NCBI RefSeq assembly: GCF_034347405.1
Contig: NZ_CP133778.1
Span: 2,852,001 to 2,916,000 of the forward strand
Source of the DNA: Pseudomonas sp. CCC3.1
GTDB lineage: Bacteria > Pseudomonadota > Gammaproteobacteria > Pseudomonadales > Pseudomonadaceae
Length of the DNA: 64,000 bases
Reading direction: 5' to 3'
The notes below the pieces were generated by a model, which was not told where the DNA came from, searched no databases, and was given only the letters and a program-made list of their open reading frames with translations. The position numbers were made by a program, and so were the translations under genes. Below are positions 37,182-44,461 of the stretch, one piece after another (position 1 is the first letter of the stretch; every line of letters begins with the position of its first letter).

Positions 37182-37903
37182 GATCCCGGCGCTCCTGTCC
37201 CTGCTGTACATTCCATGCGTGTTCCTGTTGTGTCGGGCATCAATAGTAAAGTCACCGGCAATCGCAGTGAGCTGGGTGCCGGACGCTCGACGCGGGTGGT
37301 GCTCAGGTTGCGCACCAACAGCTCGTCGCGTTGCGTATCACCCGTGGAACTGACCAGCCGACTGTGTTCGATCAACCCCTCACGGTTGACCCATACCTGA
37401 ATCAGGGCGCGAAAACTGCCTGGGCGGGTCAGCGGCGAACGGCACAAGCTGTACTCGATGGCTTGCTGCAAGGCCGCGGCGTAGCTGTTGTTGATGCGCG
37501 CAGCAGCCGCCCGTGCCTTGGCTCCCCGCCCCTCTACCGGGCGGCTGACCTCAGGCACTTGCAACGTGAAGGCATCACTGCTGGCATATCGAGCCATCAA
37601 GCCACTCCCTGTCAGTAACACGCCCAAGGCTTGCTGGGCGGTATAGCGGCCATGCACACCGATTGAACGCCTGCTTTGGGTTAACTCACGATCCACCAGA
37701 ATCGCCATGCCAGTGGCCCGACTAAAGGCTTGCAGCGCGTGTTCCAGATTTTGCGCTGGCAGGTCCAGCACCAGCAAAGGTGACTCATCAGTGTCTGCCA
37801 GCAAGGAGGGCGCCCACAGCAGAGCGAACAGCAACGTCAGACAACGTGCTGCGTAACTCCATGCCCCTCGCTCGCGTTTTGCTTGGCGTCGCTGCACGGC
37901 CAC
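37178..37903 (-). CDS. Periplasmic STN-domain signalling protein with TonB-like C-terminus (VreA-like)
   Basis: A 241-residue protein with a GTG start (GCAGGA upstream) and a signal peptide (TLLFALLWAPSLLA). Residues 45-116 are a secretin/TonB short N-terminal (STN) domain (LDLPAQNLEHALQAFSRATG, YTAQQALGVLLTGSGL), the part that FecA-type receptors use to talk to FecR. There is no plug or barrel. Residues 140-223 instead look like a TonB C-terminal domain: Y-x2-ALQQAIEYSL, FRALIQVWVNREGLIEHSRL, SSTGDTQRDE and SLRLPVTLLL match the TonB of this locus (Y-x2-YLAGVFQRLL, SSGDAQTDA, SLTLPVRLSL). It is the first gene of the sigma/anti-sigma operon and is translationally coupled to the sigma gene. It should pass a periplasmic signal to the FecR-type protein; the nature of the signal is unknown. 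Confidence 0.88.
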   Translation of the reverse strand: MAVQRRQAKRERGAWSYAARCLTLLFALLWAPSLLADTDESPLLVLDLPAQNLEHALQAFSRATGMAILVDRELTQSRRSIGVHGRYTAQQALGVLLTGSGLMARYASSDAFTLQVPEVSRPVEGRGAKARAAAARINNSYAAALQQAIEYSLCRSPLTRPGSFRALIQVWVNREGLIEHSRLVSSTGDTQRDELLVRNLSTTRVERPAPSSLRLPVTLLLMPDTTGTRMECTAGTGAPGS

Positions 37904-37939
37904 CGCGTCCTGCCAAAAACGTCATCCTGAAGGCTGTAT

Positions 37940-37957
37940 ATGAAACTGACGTTACAG
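37940..37957 (-). promoter_or_regulatory. Candidate PhoB box before the vreA-like gene
   Basis: On the minus strand CTGTAAC-GTCA-GTTTCAT lies 36 nt before the GTG start and matches the Pho-box pattern (CTGTCAT, 4 nt, CTGTCAT) at 10 of 14 positions. The related P. aeruginosa vre/pdt genes respond to phosphate starvation, which supports the idea. No binding data are available here. Confidence 0.45.
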
Positions 37958-38052
37958 TGATGGCAAAAAAACATCGCGCAGCCGCCCAACGCCTTGCACT
38001 ACACTTTTGATCTACAGCGGCCCTCCTCTCGCGGGCCCGCAAGGAGGCCCTG

Positions 38053-38364
38053 ATGAAACTGCTCCCCGCCCTCGCCACTGTGTTTTTGTGTTCCGGTTTG
38101 TCATTGATCGCCCACGCCCAAGGCGCCGATACAGGCTGCACCGAGGTCAAGGTTGATGGCTACAACGCCCCGAACTACGGCTGTCTGAGCCAGCAGTTGG
38201 GCAATAATTCGAGCGCCGCCAAAGCCGCGCAAAAGAAGGGTGAAGCCATGAACGTTCCGGTGGATAAACGCCCACCGAATCAGATCGGACTGTCGACGCC
38301 AGCCGCCACCAGCGTGCGCATGGGCAACACCTTTGGCACGTCGGTGAAACCGCAGCGGCCTTGA
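38053..38364 (+). CDS. Small secreted protein of unknown function
   Basis: A 103-residue protein behind a strong AAGGAGG five nt from the ATG. The signal peptide (LATVFLCSGLSLIAHA) is cleaved near AQG, leaving about 80 residues: a CTEVKVDGYNAPNYGCL segment with two Cys residues that could pair, then a Lys/Ala helix and a polar tail (TSVRMGNTFGTSVKPQRP). I do not recognise a family. It is transcribed divergently from the STN/sigma/anti-sigma operon, with 149 nt between the starts, so the two may share control. Whether it contributes to the signalling or secretion locus cannot be told from sequence. Confidence 0.78.
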   Translation: MKLLPALATVFLCSGLSLIAHAQGADTGCTEVKVDGYNAPNYGCLSQQLGNNSSAAKAAQKKGEAMNVPVDKRPPNQIGLSTPAATSVRMGNTFGTSVKPQRP

Positions 38365-38379
38365 AGTTTTGTGACCGCT

Positions 38380-38471
38380 CCTGTGGAAGCGGGCTTGCCC
38401 GCGAGGGTAGCGGAGCGCTTTGACAGAGAAACCGCATCGCCAGCATCGCTGGCAAGCCAGGCTCCCACAGG
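38380..38471. repeat. REP-type inverted pair
   Basis: CTGTGGAAGCGGGCTTGCCC and its partner GCCAGCGATGCTGG-type palindrome ending GGCTCCCACAG lie in opposite orientation around AGAGAAACCGCATCGCC. It is the same family as 591-681 but reversed. It fills the gap between two convergent genes and probably acts as a bidirectional 3' end. Confidence 0.85.
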
Positions 38472-38475
38472 CAAA

Positions 38476-39270
38476 TCAATCGACGCAGATTTCGCCGATA
38501 TGCCGCCACATTTCGAGCGGGTTCGAATACATCGGAAAGTGCCCGCAGGCCGGAATTTGCGCCAGCTGCACACCCGCGGCCTCAATGGATGACAGGTAGG
38601 ACAGCGAGGCGTTCTGCTCGCCGTACATGAACATGCGCGGGCATTTCAGGCCGAGGAATTTGCCCATCAAGTCAGCGTTATCGGACAAATCAACTATCGA
38701 CTCAAAAATGGCGCGCACCGCACCCGCCCGTACCTTGTGTCGCAAACTCGCTGAATACAGGGCGCTGGCGTAAGCCGGTGCATGCCGCACACGTTCGATA
38801 AAAGCCGCGAAAAATGCCTGCGGGTCAGCACTCGGATAATCGACGATCTGACGGCTGAGGAAGCAGTCTTCCGGGGCGATGTTGCCTTCTATATCGACGA
38901 AACTAAGCACCCGTTCCGGGAAGTTATGGGCCAGCAGCAGCGCAGTGAGTCCGCCCATGGAATGGCCCACCAGATGGAAGCGTTCGATGCCGAAATGCGC
39001 CAGCACCTGAAGCGCGGTTTGCAGCAAGAAATCGATGGATATGCTCGACAAATCATCACATTCGCTCTCACCACAACCCGGCGCGTCGTAAGCAAGGAAC
39101 GAACGACCAGCGAGCTGCGCTTGCAACACGATGTCGGCGTAGTCTTCTTTGGTGGAACCAAATCCATGCAGAAAGACAATCGGCGCCAGTTCGCCCTCTT
39201 GGTGGATGGCCGCGATGTTCAGTGAAACACCCTCTACAGTGAGAGGCAGTTGGGAGTGGGTAAAGGGCAC
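38476..39270 (-). CDS. Alpha/beta hydrolase
   Basis: A 264-residue cytosolic protein with the alpha/beta hydrolase fold: oxyanion-hole motif HGFGSTKED, nucleophile elbow GHSMGG (Ser at about 103), and the final catalytic His in CGHFPMYSNP. The acidic residue is probably in the MFMYGEQN segment or the preceding strand. The cap region (FLSRQIVDYPSADPQAFFAA) is of usual size. The substrate cannot be named; esters, lactones and C-C bond substrates are all possible. It is transcribed in the same direction as the LysR gene upstream of it, 117 nt away. A near-copy of the motif from the LysR/aldolase intergenic region lies 82 nt before its start, so it probably belongs to the same regulon. Confidence 0.88.
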   Translation of the reverse strand: MPFTHSQLPLTVEGVSLNIAAIHQEGELAPIVFLHGFGSTKEDYADIVLQAQLAGRSFLAYDAPGCGESECDDLSSISIDFLLQTALQVLAHFGIERFHLVGHSMGGLTALLLAHNFPERVLSFVDIEGNIAPEDCFLSRQIVDYPSADPQAFFAAFIERVRHAPAYASALYSASLRHKVRAGAVRAIFESIVDLSDNADLMGKFLGLKCPRMFMYGEQNASLSYLSSIEAAGVQLAQIPACGHFPMYSNPLEMWRHIGEICVD

Positions 39271-39352
39271 GTTTAAAACCTGTGAAGTCTAAAGATGGCC
39301 TCAATGTCACGGCTCTTGCGCCTTGTGTACATTCCTTTTTCAGTAAGGTCTT

Positions 39353-39368
39353 GATACGCCAAACCTAT
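39353..39368 (-). promoter_or_regulatory. Putative LysR operator before the hydrolase gene
   Basis: On the minus strand ATAGGTTTGGCGTATC, which sits inside the dyad TTGATA-N9-TATCAA, fits the LysR T-N11-A pattern. It matches 15 of 16 positions of the motif at 40291-40306 and has the same orientation and almost the same distance (82 nt against 80 nt) to the gene it precedes. Confidence 0.6.
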
Positions 39369-39387
39369 CAAATCAACCCTTTCAGAC

Positions 39388-40281
39388 TCAGGCCTTATCG
39401 CGCAGCCGAGCAATGATGTCATCGATCAGCGGGTTCGGCCGATCCGCATTCCAGGCCACGGCTGTCGTCACCACATTCAGTTTTTGGCTCAGCGGACGAA
39501 ACACCACATTGGCAGGTGCCAGTTTTTTCAAGGACGCCGGTACCAGTGCAATGCCTTGCCGATAGCTGACAAAGGCAATTTGCGAGGCCACCGAACGCAC
39601 TTCGTGCAGCACGCGCGGGGAGAAGCCGCTGGCCCGACAGGTCGCGATCAGGTTGTCGAAATACACCGGGCTGACCTTGCGGGCAAACATCACCAAAGGC
39701 TCATTGGCCAGGCTGGACAGGCTGATCCGCGTGCGCGACGCCAATGGGTGATCGACTGCCAGGGCCACTACCAAGCGATCCTCCAACAGCGGCAATGATT
39801 GAATGGAGGTGCCCAGGTCGCCATCCAGTCGGGCGAACGCCAGGTCAATGTCGGCTGACTCAAGTGCCGGAATCGCCTCAACGCTATCGATTTCCCGTAC
39901 CGAGACGGTCAGGTGCGGATAGTCGATTTTCAGCTGTTCGATCAAACGTGGCAGCACATCGAACATCGCGGTGGAAATGGCGCCGATGGTCAGTACCCCA
40001 GACTGCCCCGCCACCGCTTCCTCCACGGCCAACTCCAGACGCTCGAGCTGATCTGCAAATTTACGCACTGCCGGCAAAATCGCCGCGCCCACCGGGGTCA
40101 ATTTGGCGCCGCGTCGCGAGCGGTCGAAGAGTGTGACCTTGAGCGCCTGCTCAAGCACCTGAATTTGCTCACTGAGCGGCGGTTGCGACATGCCCAGACG
40201 CTTGGCAGCACGGCCAAAATTCTGTTCTTCGGCAACTGCCAGGAACAGCCAGAGGTGACGGATCAGACGAAAATTGATCAT
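39388..40281 (-). CDS. LysR-type transcriptional regulator
   Basis: A full-length 297-residue LysR protein. The helix-turn-helix lies at about 5-63 (LFLAVAEEQNFGRAAKRLGM, SQPPLSEQIQVLEQALKVTL, RRGAKLTPVGA). A linker helix and a periplasmic-binding-like effector domain follow from about 93 (LTIGAISTAMFDVLPRLIEQ, DRLVVALAVDHPLA, VASQIAFVSYRQGIALVPAS). It is divergent from the aldolase/aminotransferase operon, with 105 nt between the starts, the classic LysR arrangement. Its effector is probably a substrate or intermediate of that pathway. It also probably controls the alpha/beta hydrolase, based on the shared operator-like motif. Confidence 0.93.
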   Translation of the reverse strand: MINFRLIRHLWLFLAVAEEQNFGRAAKRLGMSQPPLSEQIQVLEQALKVTLFDRSRRGAKLTPVGAAILPAVRKFADQLERLELAVEEAVAGQSGVLTIGAISTAMFDVLPRLIEQLKIDYPHLTVSVREIDSVEAIPALESADIDLAFARLDGDLGTSIQSLPLLEDRLVVALAVDHPLASRTRISLSSLANEPLVMFARKVSPVYFDNLIATCRASGFSPRVLHEVRSVASQIAFVSYRQGIALVPASLKKLAPANVVFRPLSQKLNVVTTAVAWNADRPNPLIDDIIARLRDKA

Positions 40282-40290
40282 AGATATTCC

Positions 40291-40306
40291 ATAGGTTTAG
40301 CGTATC
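40291..40306 (+). promoter_or_regulatory. Putative LysR operator in the divergent promoter region
   Basis: ATAGGTTTAGCGTATC on the plus strand, 80 nt before the first aldolase gene and just upstream of the LysR start. A reversed partial copy (TATACCTATCAAA, 40328-40340) lies nearer the aldolase gene, as expected for the recognition and activation sites of a LysR promoter. Confidence 0.6.
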
Positions 40307-40386
40307 TAATGCTTCTGTGATTCGTAATATACCTATCAAACACGCTCATCAACACTGGGCGCCTCCGTCACCCCAGAGGCTACCCC

Positions 40387-41052
40387 ATGAAGCACACCCC
40401 TTTGCTGGACCGACTGGCCGCGCTGGACACCAATACCGTGTCCGACGCCCTCGATTTTCTTGGCTTGGCGGGCGCCACTGTAGGCTTACGACCTTTGTGG
40501 AATTGCCCGAAAATCGTCGGTCGCGCCAGCACCGTATTGCTGGCCCCCAAGCTCGATACCGCGCCCTCGGTACACCTGATTACCCCGGTGATTGAACAGA
40601 TCGACAGCGACGACCGGGTGCTGGTCATCGCCGGTGGGCTCGAAGGCATCTCGTGCTGGGGCGATATTCTGGCCAACGCAGCTGTACGCAAACAGGTGCG
40701 CGGCACCGTTATCGATGGTTTCAGCCGCGACATCGACGGCAGCGCAGCGATGGGTTATCCGGTGTATGGGCGCGATGTCACCATGATCAGCGCGCGCAAC
40801 CGGGTGATGCAGATCGATGCCGCTGTCACCATCAACGTGGCAGGCGTCGACGTCAGCGAGAATGACTATGTGATTGCCGATAACTGCGGCACGGTGTTCG
40901 TCCCCCAACCCCATATCGAGCAGGTGCTCGACCTCGCAGAGCGCATCAACCGCCGACAAGAAGCCATGGTTGAGGCGATACGCGCTGGCCGCTCGGTCGC
41001 TGAAGTGATGCACGACAGCCATTTCGATGCAATCCAGACGGAGCACGCCTGA
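40387..41052 (+). CDS. RraA/HMG-aldolase family protein 1
   Basis: A 221-residue protein of the RraA-like family that includes 4-hydroxy-4-methyl-2-oxoglutarate aldolase and oxaloacetate decarboxylase. The start helix LDTNTVSDALDFLGL, the phosphate/metal loop GISCWGDILANAAV and the catalytic segment GTVIDGFSRDID (Arg-Asp pair that binds substrate and metal) are all present. GNPV-type YPVYGRDV follows. Members cleave 4-hydroxy-4-substituted 2-oxoglutarates to pyruvate plus a keto acid with a divalent metal. Its stop overlaps the second family member by 1 nt (TGATG-type junction). It may form a heteromer with it or handle a second substrate. RNase E inhibitor function is unlikely given the metabolic operon. 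Confidence 0.85.
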   Translation: MKHTPLLDRLAALDTNTVSDALDFLGLAGATVGLRPLWNCPKIVGRASTVLLAPKLDTAPSVHLITPVIEQIDSDDRVLVIAGGLEGISCWGDILANAAVRKQVRGTVIDGFSRDIDGSAAMGYPVYGRDVTMISARNRVMQIDAAVTINVAGVDVSENDYVIADNCGTVFVPQPHIEQVLDLAERINRRQEAMVEAIRAGRSVAEVMHDSHFDAIQTEHA

Positions 41053-41714
41053 TGAATACTGAAGATCAAGCACTGGTCGCCCTGTTTGCAGGGCTGGACA
41101 CACCGGGCGTCTCTGATGCGCTGGACAAACTCGGGCTGCCCGGCCAATGCCTTGGCATCGCGCCGCTGGACAACTACAGCGCTGTCGTAGTGGGCCCCGC
41201 CTTCACCGTGCAATACGTCTCAGCCAGCGTGCCGCCTGGCACTGTGGGCGATTTTATCGACGACGTTGCGCCCGGCGACGTGGTGGTTATCGACAACGGA
41301 GGCCGCACCGACTGCACGGTCTGGGGCGACATCATGACCCAGTACGCGGGCAGCCGGGCTATCGCCGCAACCGTGATCGACGGTGTTTGCCGAGACGTGA
41401 GCAAGGCCCTGAGTGACGGCTACCCGGTGTTCAGCAAAGGCCGCTTCATGCGCACCGGCAAAGACCGCGTGCAGGTGCAATCAGTCAACCAGCCCGTATC
41501 GATTGGCAGCGCCCGTGTCTGTGCGCGTGACATCGTGGTCGCTGACGCCAATGGCGTGGTGATTGTGCCGCGAGCACGGGCCGCAGAAGTCGCGGCCTGT
41601 GCCCGCCAGATCGAATCGGTCGAAGCGCAGATTCGCACCCTGATCACACAAGGCAAAACCCTTGAGCAAGCCCGAACAGCCTTGGGTTATCACAGTTTGC
41701 AAAGGAAAGTCTGA
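41052..41714 (+). CDS. RraA/HMG-aldolase family protein 2
   Basis: A 220-residue second member of the same family, clearly diverged from the first. Key parts are LDTPGVSDALDKLGLPG, GGRTDCTVWGDIMTQYA and ATVIDGVCRDVSKAL with the Arg-Asp pair intact. Both proteins therefore look catalytically competent. It sits between the first aldolase and the aminotransferase with 1-nt junctions on both sides, a strong sign of coupled translation and of a single pathway. The likely reaction is retro-aldol cleavage or beta-decarboxylation of a 2-oxo acid with a 4-hydroxy or 4-carboxy group. Confidence 0.85.
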   Translation: MNTEDQALVALFAGLDTPGVSDALDKLGLPGQCLGIAPLDNYSAVVVGPAFTVQYVSASVPPGTVGDFIDDVAPGDVVVIDNGGRTDCTVWGDIMTQYAGSRAIAATVIDGVCRDVSKALSDGYPVFSKGRFMRTGKDRVQVQSVNQPVSIGSARVCARDIVVADANGVVIVPRARAAEVAACARQIESVEAQIRTLITQGKTLEQARTALGYHSLQRKV

Positions 41715-42928
41715 TGAGTGCCGATATTCAGCGTCTGAACCAGCGTTTGGCCATCGCGCAACCTTCGGCTACGTATCGCATCATCGACAGCGTGGCAGAG
41801 CGTCGGGCGAAAGGCGCGAAGATCATTTCGCTCTGCGCAGGCGAGCCGGACTTCGATACCCCGGCACATGTGCGCAAGGCGGCGATTCAAGCCATTGAAC
41901 ACGGCCATACCCGTTACACCCAAGTCGCTGGCGTACGTTCATTGCGCGAAGCCGTTGCCGCCAAATTCCAGCGTGAAAACGCTCTGGACGTCAGTTGGCA
42001 AGACACGCTCGTGTGCAGCGGCGGCAAGCAGGTGATCTACAACGCCCTGGCTGCGACGCTCAATGAGGGTGATCAAGTCATCGTTCCCGCGCCCTATTGG
42101 GTCAGTTACCCCGAGATGGTTCAGTTGTGTGGCGGTGAGTCCCGGATCGTAACGTGCGATGCCGACACGGGATTCAAACTGACCCCCGCCGCGCTGGCCG
42201 CAGCGATTACACCCCGCACGCGCTGGTTGATCCTGAACTCGCCGTCCAATCCAACCGGCGCGGTGTACAGCCGCGATGAACTGCACGCGCTGGCCGAGGT
42301 GCTATTGGCCAACCCGCATGTGCTGATCCTGGCCGATGACATCTACGAGCACCTGATTTTCGACGATCAGACGTTCTTCACCCTGGCCCAGGTTGAGCCG
42401 CGACTGGCTGCCAGAACCCTGACCATGAATGGCGTTTCCAAGGCGTACGCCATGACAGGTTGGCGCATCGGTTTTGCCACAGGGCCGCGCTGGTTGCTGG
42501 ATGCCATGGAGAAACTGCAAGGCCAGCAAACCTCGGGGGCCAGTTCTGTTTCGCAGCAGGCAGCGTTGGCGGCATTGGAGGGACCGAAAGACTTTATTCA
42601 GCACAGTCGGGCGGTGTTTCAGAAGCGTCGAGACAGGCTGGTTGAGCAGTTGAATGCCATTGACGGGCTTGAGTGCGCGAGCCCGGCCGGTGCGTTTTAT
42701 GTCTTTGCCAAGTGTGCCGGGTTGATTGGCCGTACCTCGGCCGCAGGACGCGTGCTGCACACCGATGAAGACGTCGCCCATGCATTGCTCGACGAAGCTA
42801 ATGTGGCCGTGGTGCCGGGTAGCGCTTTTGGTCTGGCGCCGTACCTGCGGATTGCTTATGCCCTGGATGATGCGTCACTGATGGGTGCCTGCGAAGCGAT
42901 TCGCGGGTTTTGCAACGCCCTGGAGTGA
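41714..42928 (+). CDS. Class I/II PLP-dependent aminotransferase (AspC type)
   Basis: A 404-residue fold-type I aminotransferase. It has the substrate-side start (AGEPDFDTPAHV), the cofactor-binding region YTQVAGVRSLREAVA and GGKQVIYNAL, NSPSNPTGAVYS, ADDIYEHLIF, the PLP lysine in MNGVSKAYAMTGWRIGF, and the carboxylate-binding Arg in YLRIAYA. Aspartate/aromatic type is the best subgroup; the exact amino acid is not readable. It follows the two RraA-like genes with a 1-nt junction. The order suggests that an amino acid is deaminated to a 4-substituted 2-oxoglutarate, which the aldolases split to give pyruvate or a related acid. This pathway is inference. Confidence 0.9.
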   Translation: MSADIQRLNQRLAIAQPSATYRIIDSVAERRAKGAKIISLCAGEPDFDTPAHVRKAAIQAIEHGHTRYTQVAGVRSLREAVAAKFQRENALDVSWQDTLVCSGGKQVIYNALAATLNEGDQVIVPAPYWVSYPEMVQLCGGESRIVTCDADTGFKLTPAALAAAITPRTRWLILNSPSNPTGAVYSRDELHALAEVLLANPHVLILADDIYEHLIFDDQTFFTLAQVEPRLAARTLTMNGVSKAYAMTGWRIGFATGPRWLLDAMEKLQGQQTSGASSVSQQAALAALEGPKDFIQHSRAVFQKRRDRLVEQLNAIDGLECASPAGAFYVFAKCAGLIGRTSAAGRVLHTDEDVAHALLDEANVAVVPGSAFGLAPYLRIAYALDDASLMGACEAIRGFCNALE

Positions 42929-43046
42929 GCTGACCTCGCGATCTTTTGATCTTTTAATTTGAAACCCAGTTTGAGGACGTCACGGCACACAAATGCAGGC
43001 ACTGCGGGTACAATCGCCGGCCTTCCCTCACCACCAAGGATTACCC

Positions 43047-43610
43047 ATGTCAGGGCTTGAACTGTTTGCCGCCGTGCTAGGCGTCATTGCCGTTTGGTTA
43101 ACAGTCAAACAAAACCCTTGGTGCTGGCCCATCGGGCTGGTGATGGTGCTGCTCTATAGCTGGATTTTCTTCGATGTGAAGCTGTATTCCGACATGCTGC
43201 TGCAAGTGGTGTACGCGGTGTTGCAGTTGTATGGCTGGTGGCAGTGGACCCGTTCCGGGGCGCAGCATCAAGGTCGTCAGGTCACGTCGCTGAACGCCCG
43301 GCAAATATCGACCGGTCTGGCTATCGGTGCCATCGGTAGTCTGGCACTCGGCGCCGCTATGGCTCACTGGACCGACGCTGCCCAACCCTGGCTGGACGCA
43401 GCGCTGACCGCTTTCAGTCTGGTCGCCCAGTTGTGGATGGCCCAAAAACGCCTGCAATGCTGGGCGCTGTGGTTTGTGGTGGATGTGATTTTCGTCGGCC
43501 TGTTTGTCTACAAAGGGCTGTACCTGACCGCCGGGCTGTATGCCCTGTTCACGGTCATCGCCATTCAGGGCTGGCGTGACTGGCGCCTCGATCCGGCGCT
43601 GCGCACATGA
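43047..43610 (+). CDS. pnuC: PnuC-family nicotinamide riboside (or related vitamin) transporter
   Basis: I placed the start at 43047 (AAGGA upstream, MSGLELFAAVLGVIAVWLTV). A start 54 nt earlier adds a polar stretch not expected in the family. The 187-residue product has about seven membrane helices: FAAVLGVIAVWLTV, WPIGLVMVLLYSWIFFDVKL, MLLQVVYAVLQLYGWWQWTR and others. The WPIG and YSDMLLQVVY-Q-YGWW motifs are typical of PnuC. PnuC proteins carry nicotinamide riboside, which is trapped inside by phosphorylation; PnuT relatives carry thiamine. The next gene encodes a NadR-kinase-like ATPase and overlaps it by 4 nt, which favours nicotinamide riboside. Confidence 0.9.
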   Translation: MSGLELFAAVLGVIAVWLTVKQNPWCWPIGLVMVLLYSWIFFDVKLYSDMLLQVVYAVLQLYGWWQWTRSGAQHQGRQVTSLNARQISTGLAIGAIGSLALGAAMAHWTDAAQPWLDAALTAFSLVAQLWMAQKRLQCWALWFVVDVIFVGLFVYKGLYLTAGLYALFTVIAIQGWRDWRLDPALRT

Positions 43611-44128
43611 AAGTGGTGGTACTGGCCGGCCCGGAGTCCAGCGGCAAAAGCTGGCTCGCGGAACAATTGCAGGCACACTTCGGCGGCCTTTTGGTGGGTG
43701 AATACGTGCGCTCTTTCATCGAGCAAAACCAACGCGATACGTGTCTTGCAGACATTCCGGCCATCGCTCGTGGCCAACTCGCCCAGGAAGATGCGGCCCG
43801 CGCACAACAACCTGAATTACTGATTCTGGACACGCATTTGCTGAGCAATATGCTCTGGAGCCAGACCTTGTTTGGCGACTGCCCGGCCTGGCTTGAACGG
43901 CAGTTGCTTGAACGTCATTACGATCTGCATTTACTGCTGTCACCCGAACACGTGGAGTGGACTCAAGACGGCCAGCGCTGCCAACCCGCTCTCGCCGATC
44001 GCCAGGCGTTTTTTAACGCCAGCCGCAAATGGCTGGAACAGCATCAACAACTTCTGCAAGTGATTACCGGCGACTGGCACGCTCGCCACCTACAGGCCTT
44101 TAACGCTGTCGAACAGTTACTGGCTTAA
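43607..44128 (+). CDS. NadR-like AAA ATPase / ribosylnicotinamide kinase domain
   Basis: A 173-residue P-loop protein matching the kinase half of NadR without the adenylyltransferase half. The P-loop is GPESSGKSW at residues 9-17, the Walker B-like strand is ELLILDTHLLSN, and the substrate region includes GEYVRSFIEQNQ and LLLSPEHVEWTQDGQR. NadR kinase domains phosphorylate nicotinamide riboside and so drive net uptake by PnuC. Its ATG overlaps the pnuC stop (ATGA). The pair is therefore a compact salvage module for NAD. Direct kinase activity of this stand-alone form is inferred from the family. Confidence 0.85.
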   Translation: MKVVVLAGPESSGKSWLAEQLQAHFGGLLVGEYVRSFIEQNQRDTCLADIPAIARGQLAQEDAARAQQPELLILDTHLLSNMLWSQTLFGDCPAWLERQLLERHYDLHLLLSPEHVEWTQDGQRCQPALADRQAFFNASRKWLEQHQQLLQVITGDWHARHLQAFNAVEQLLA

Positions 44129-44144
44129 ATCGCAAAAGTGTCCA

Positions 44145-44229
44145 TTTCTGAAACACTCACTGCCCACAGGAGCCTTGTAAACACAGGGCTCTAATAGTTA
44201 GCCGGCAATCTGTAACGTTTCTGAAACAC
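44145..44229. promoter_or_regulatory. Paired 12-bp direct repeats, probable enhancer sites of a sigma-54 activator
   Basis: TTTCTGAAACAC occurs exactly at 44145-44156 and at 44218-44229, 73 bp apart, which is seven helical turns. A scrambled relative (TGAAACAC then TTTCTG) lies at 44303-44316. The repeats sit about 150 to 230 bp before a sigma-54 promoter, the usual distance for enhancer-binding proteins, and the gene for such a protein is next door. Confidence 0.7.
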
Positions 44230-44371
44230 ACGATCAGACCGCCATCCCTCCCGCCGCGGCCTATACCTTTAGTGCATTAATGGCTTTAAGCCATATCAAG
44301 AATGAAACACTTTCTGTGCGTGCAGACTGATAGTTGTTTGCGGGCATTTGTTTTTAAACACTAAATTAAAG

Positions 44372-44388
44372 TCGGCACATCTTTTGCT
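44372..44388 (+). promoter_or_regulatory. Sigma-54 (-24/-12) promoter
   Basis: TCGGCACATCTTTTGCT has GG at 44374-44375 and GC at 44386-44387 with the required 10 nt between them, and the GGCAC-N5-TTGC pattern. It reads rightwards into the short signal-peptide ORF at 44462. Its enhancer-like repeats lie upstream. Confidence 0.8.
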
Positions 44389-44461
44389 CTGCTCTTTTCA
44401 GCACTTTATTACAACTAGAAAGTTTCACTGTTTAACCTGCTGATGAAGAACGGAGTCTGAC

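Noticed and set aside
42955..43046. Riboswitch before pnuC
   Set aside because: The 118-nt gap shows a TACAAT -10-like element but no TPP-box or other known aptamer sequence.
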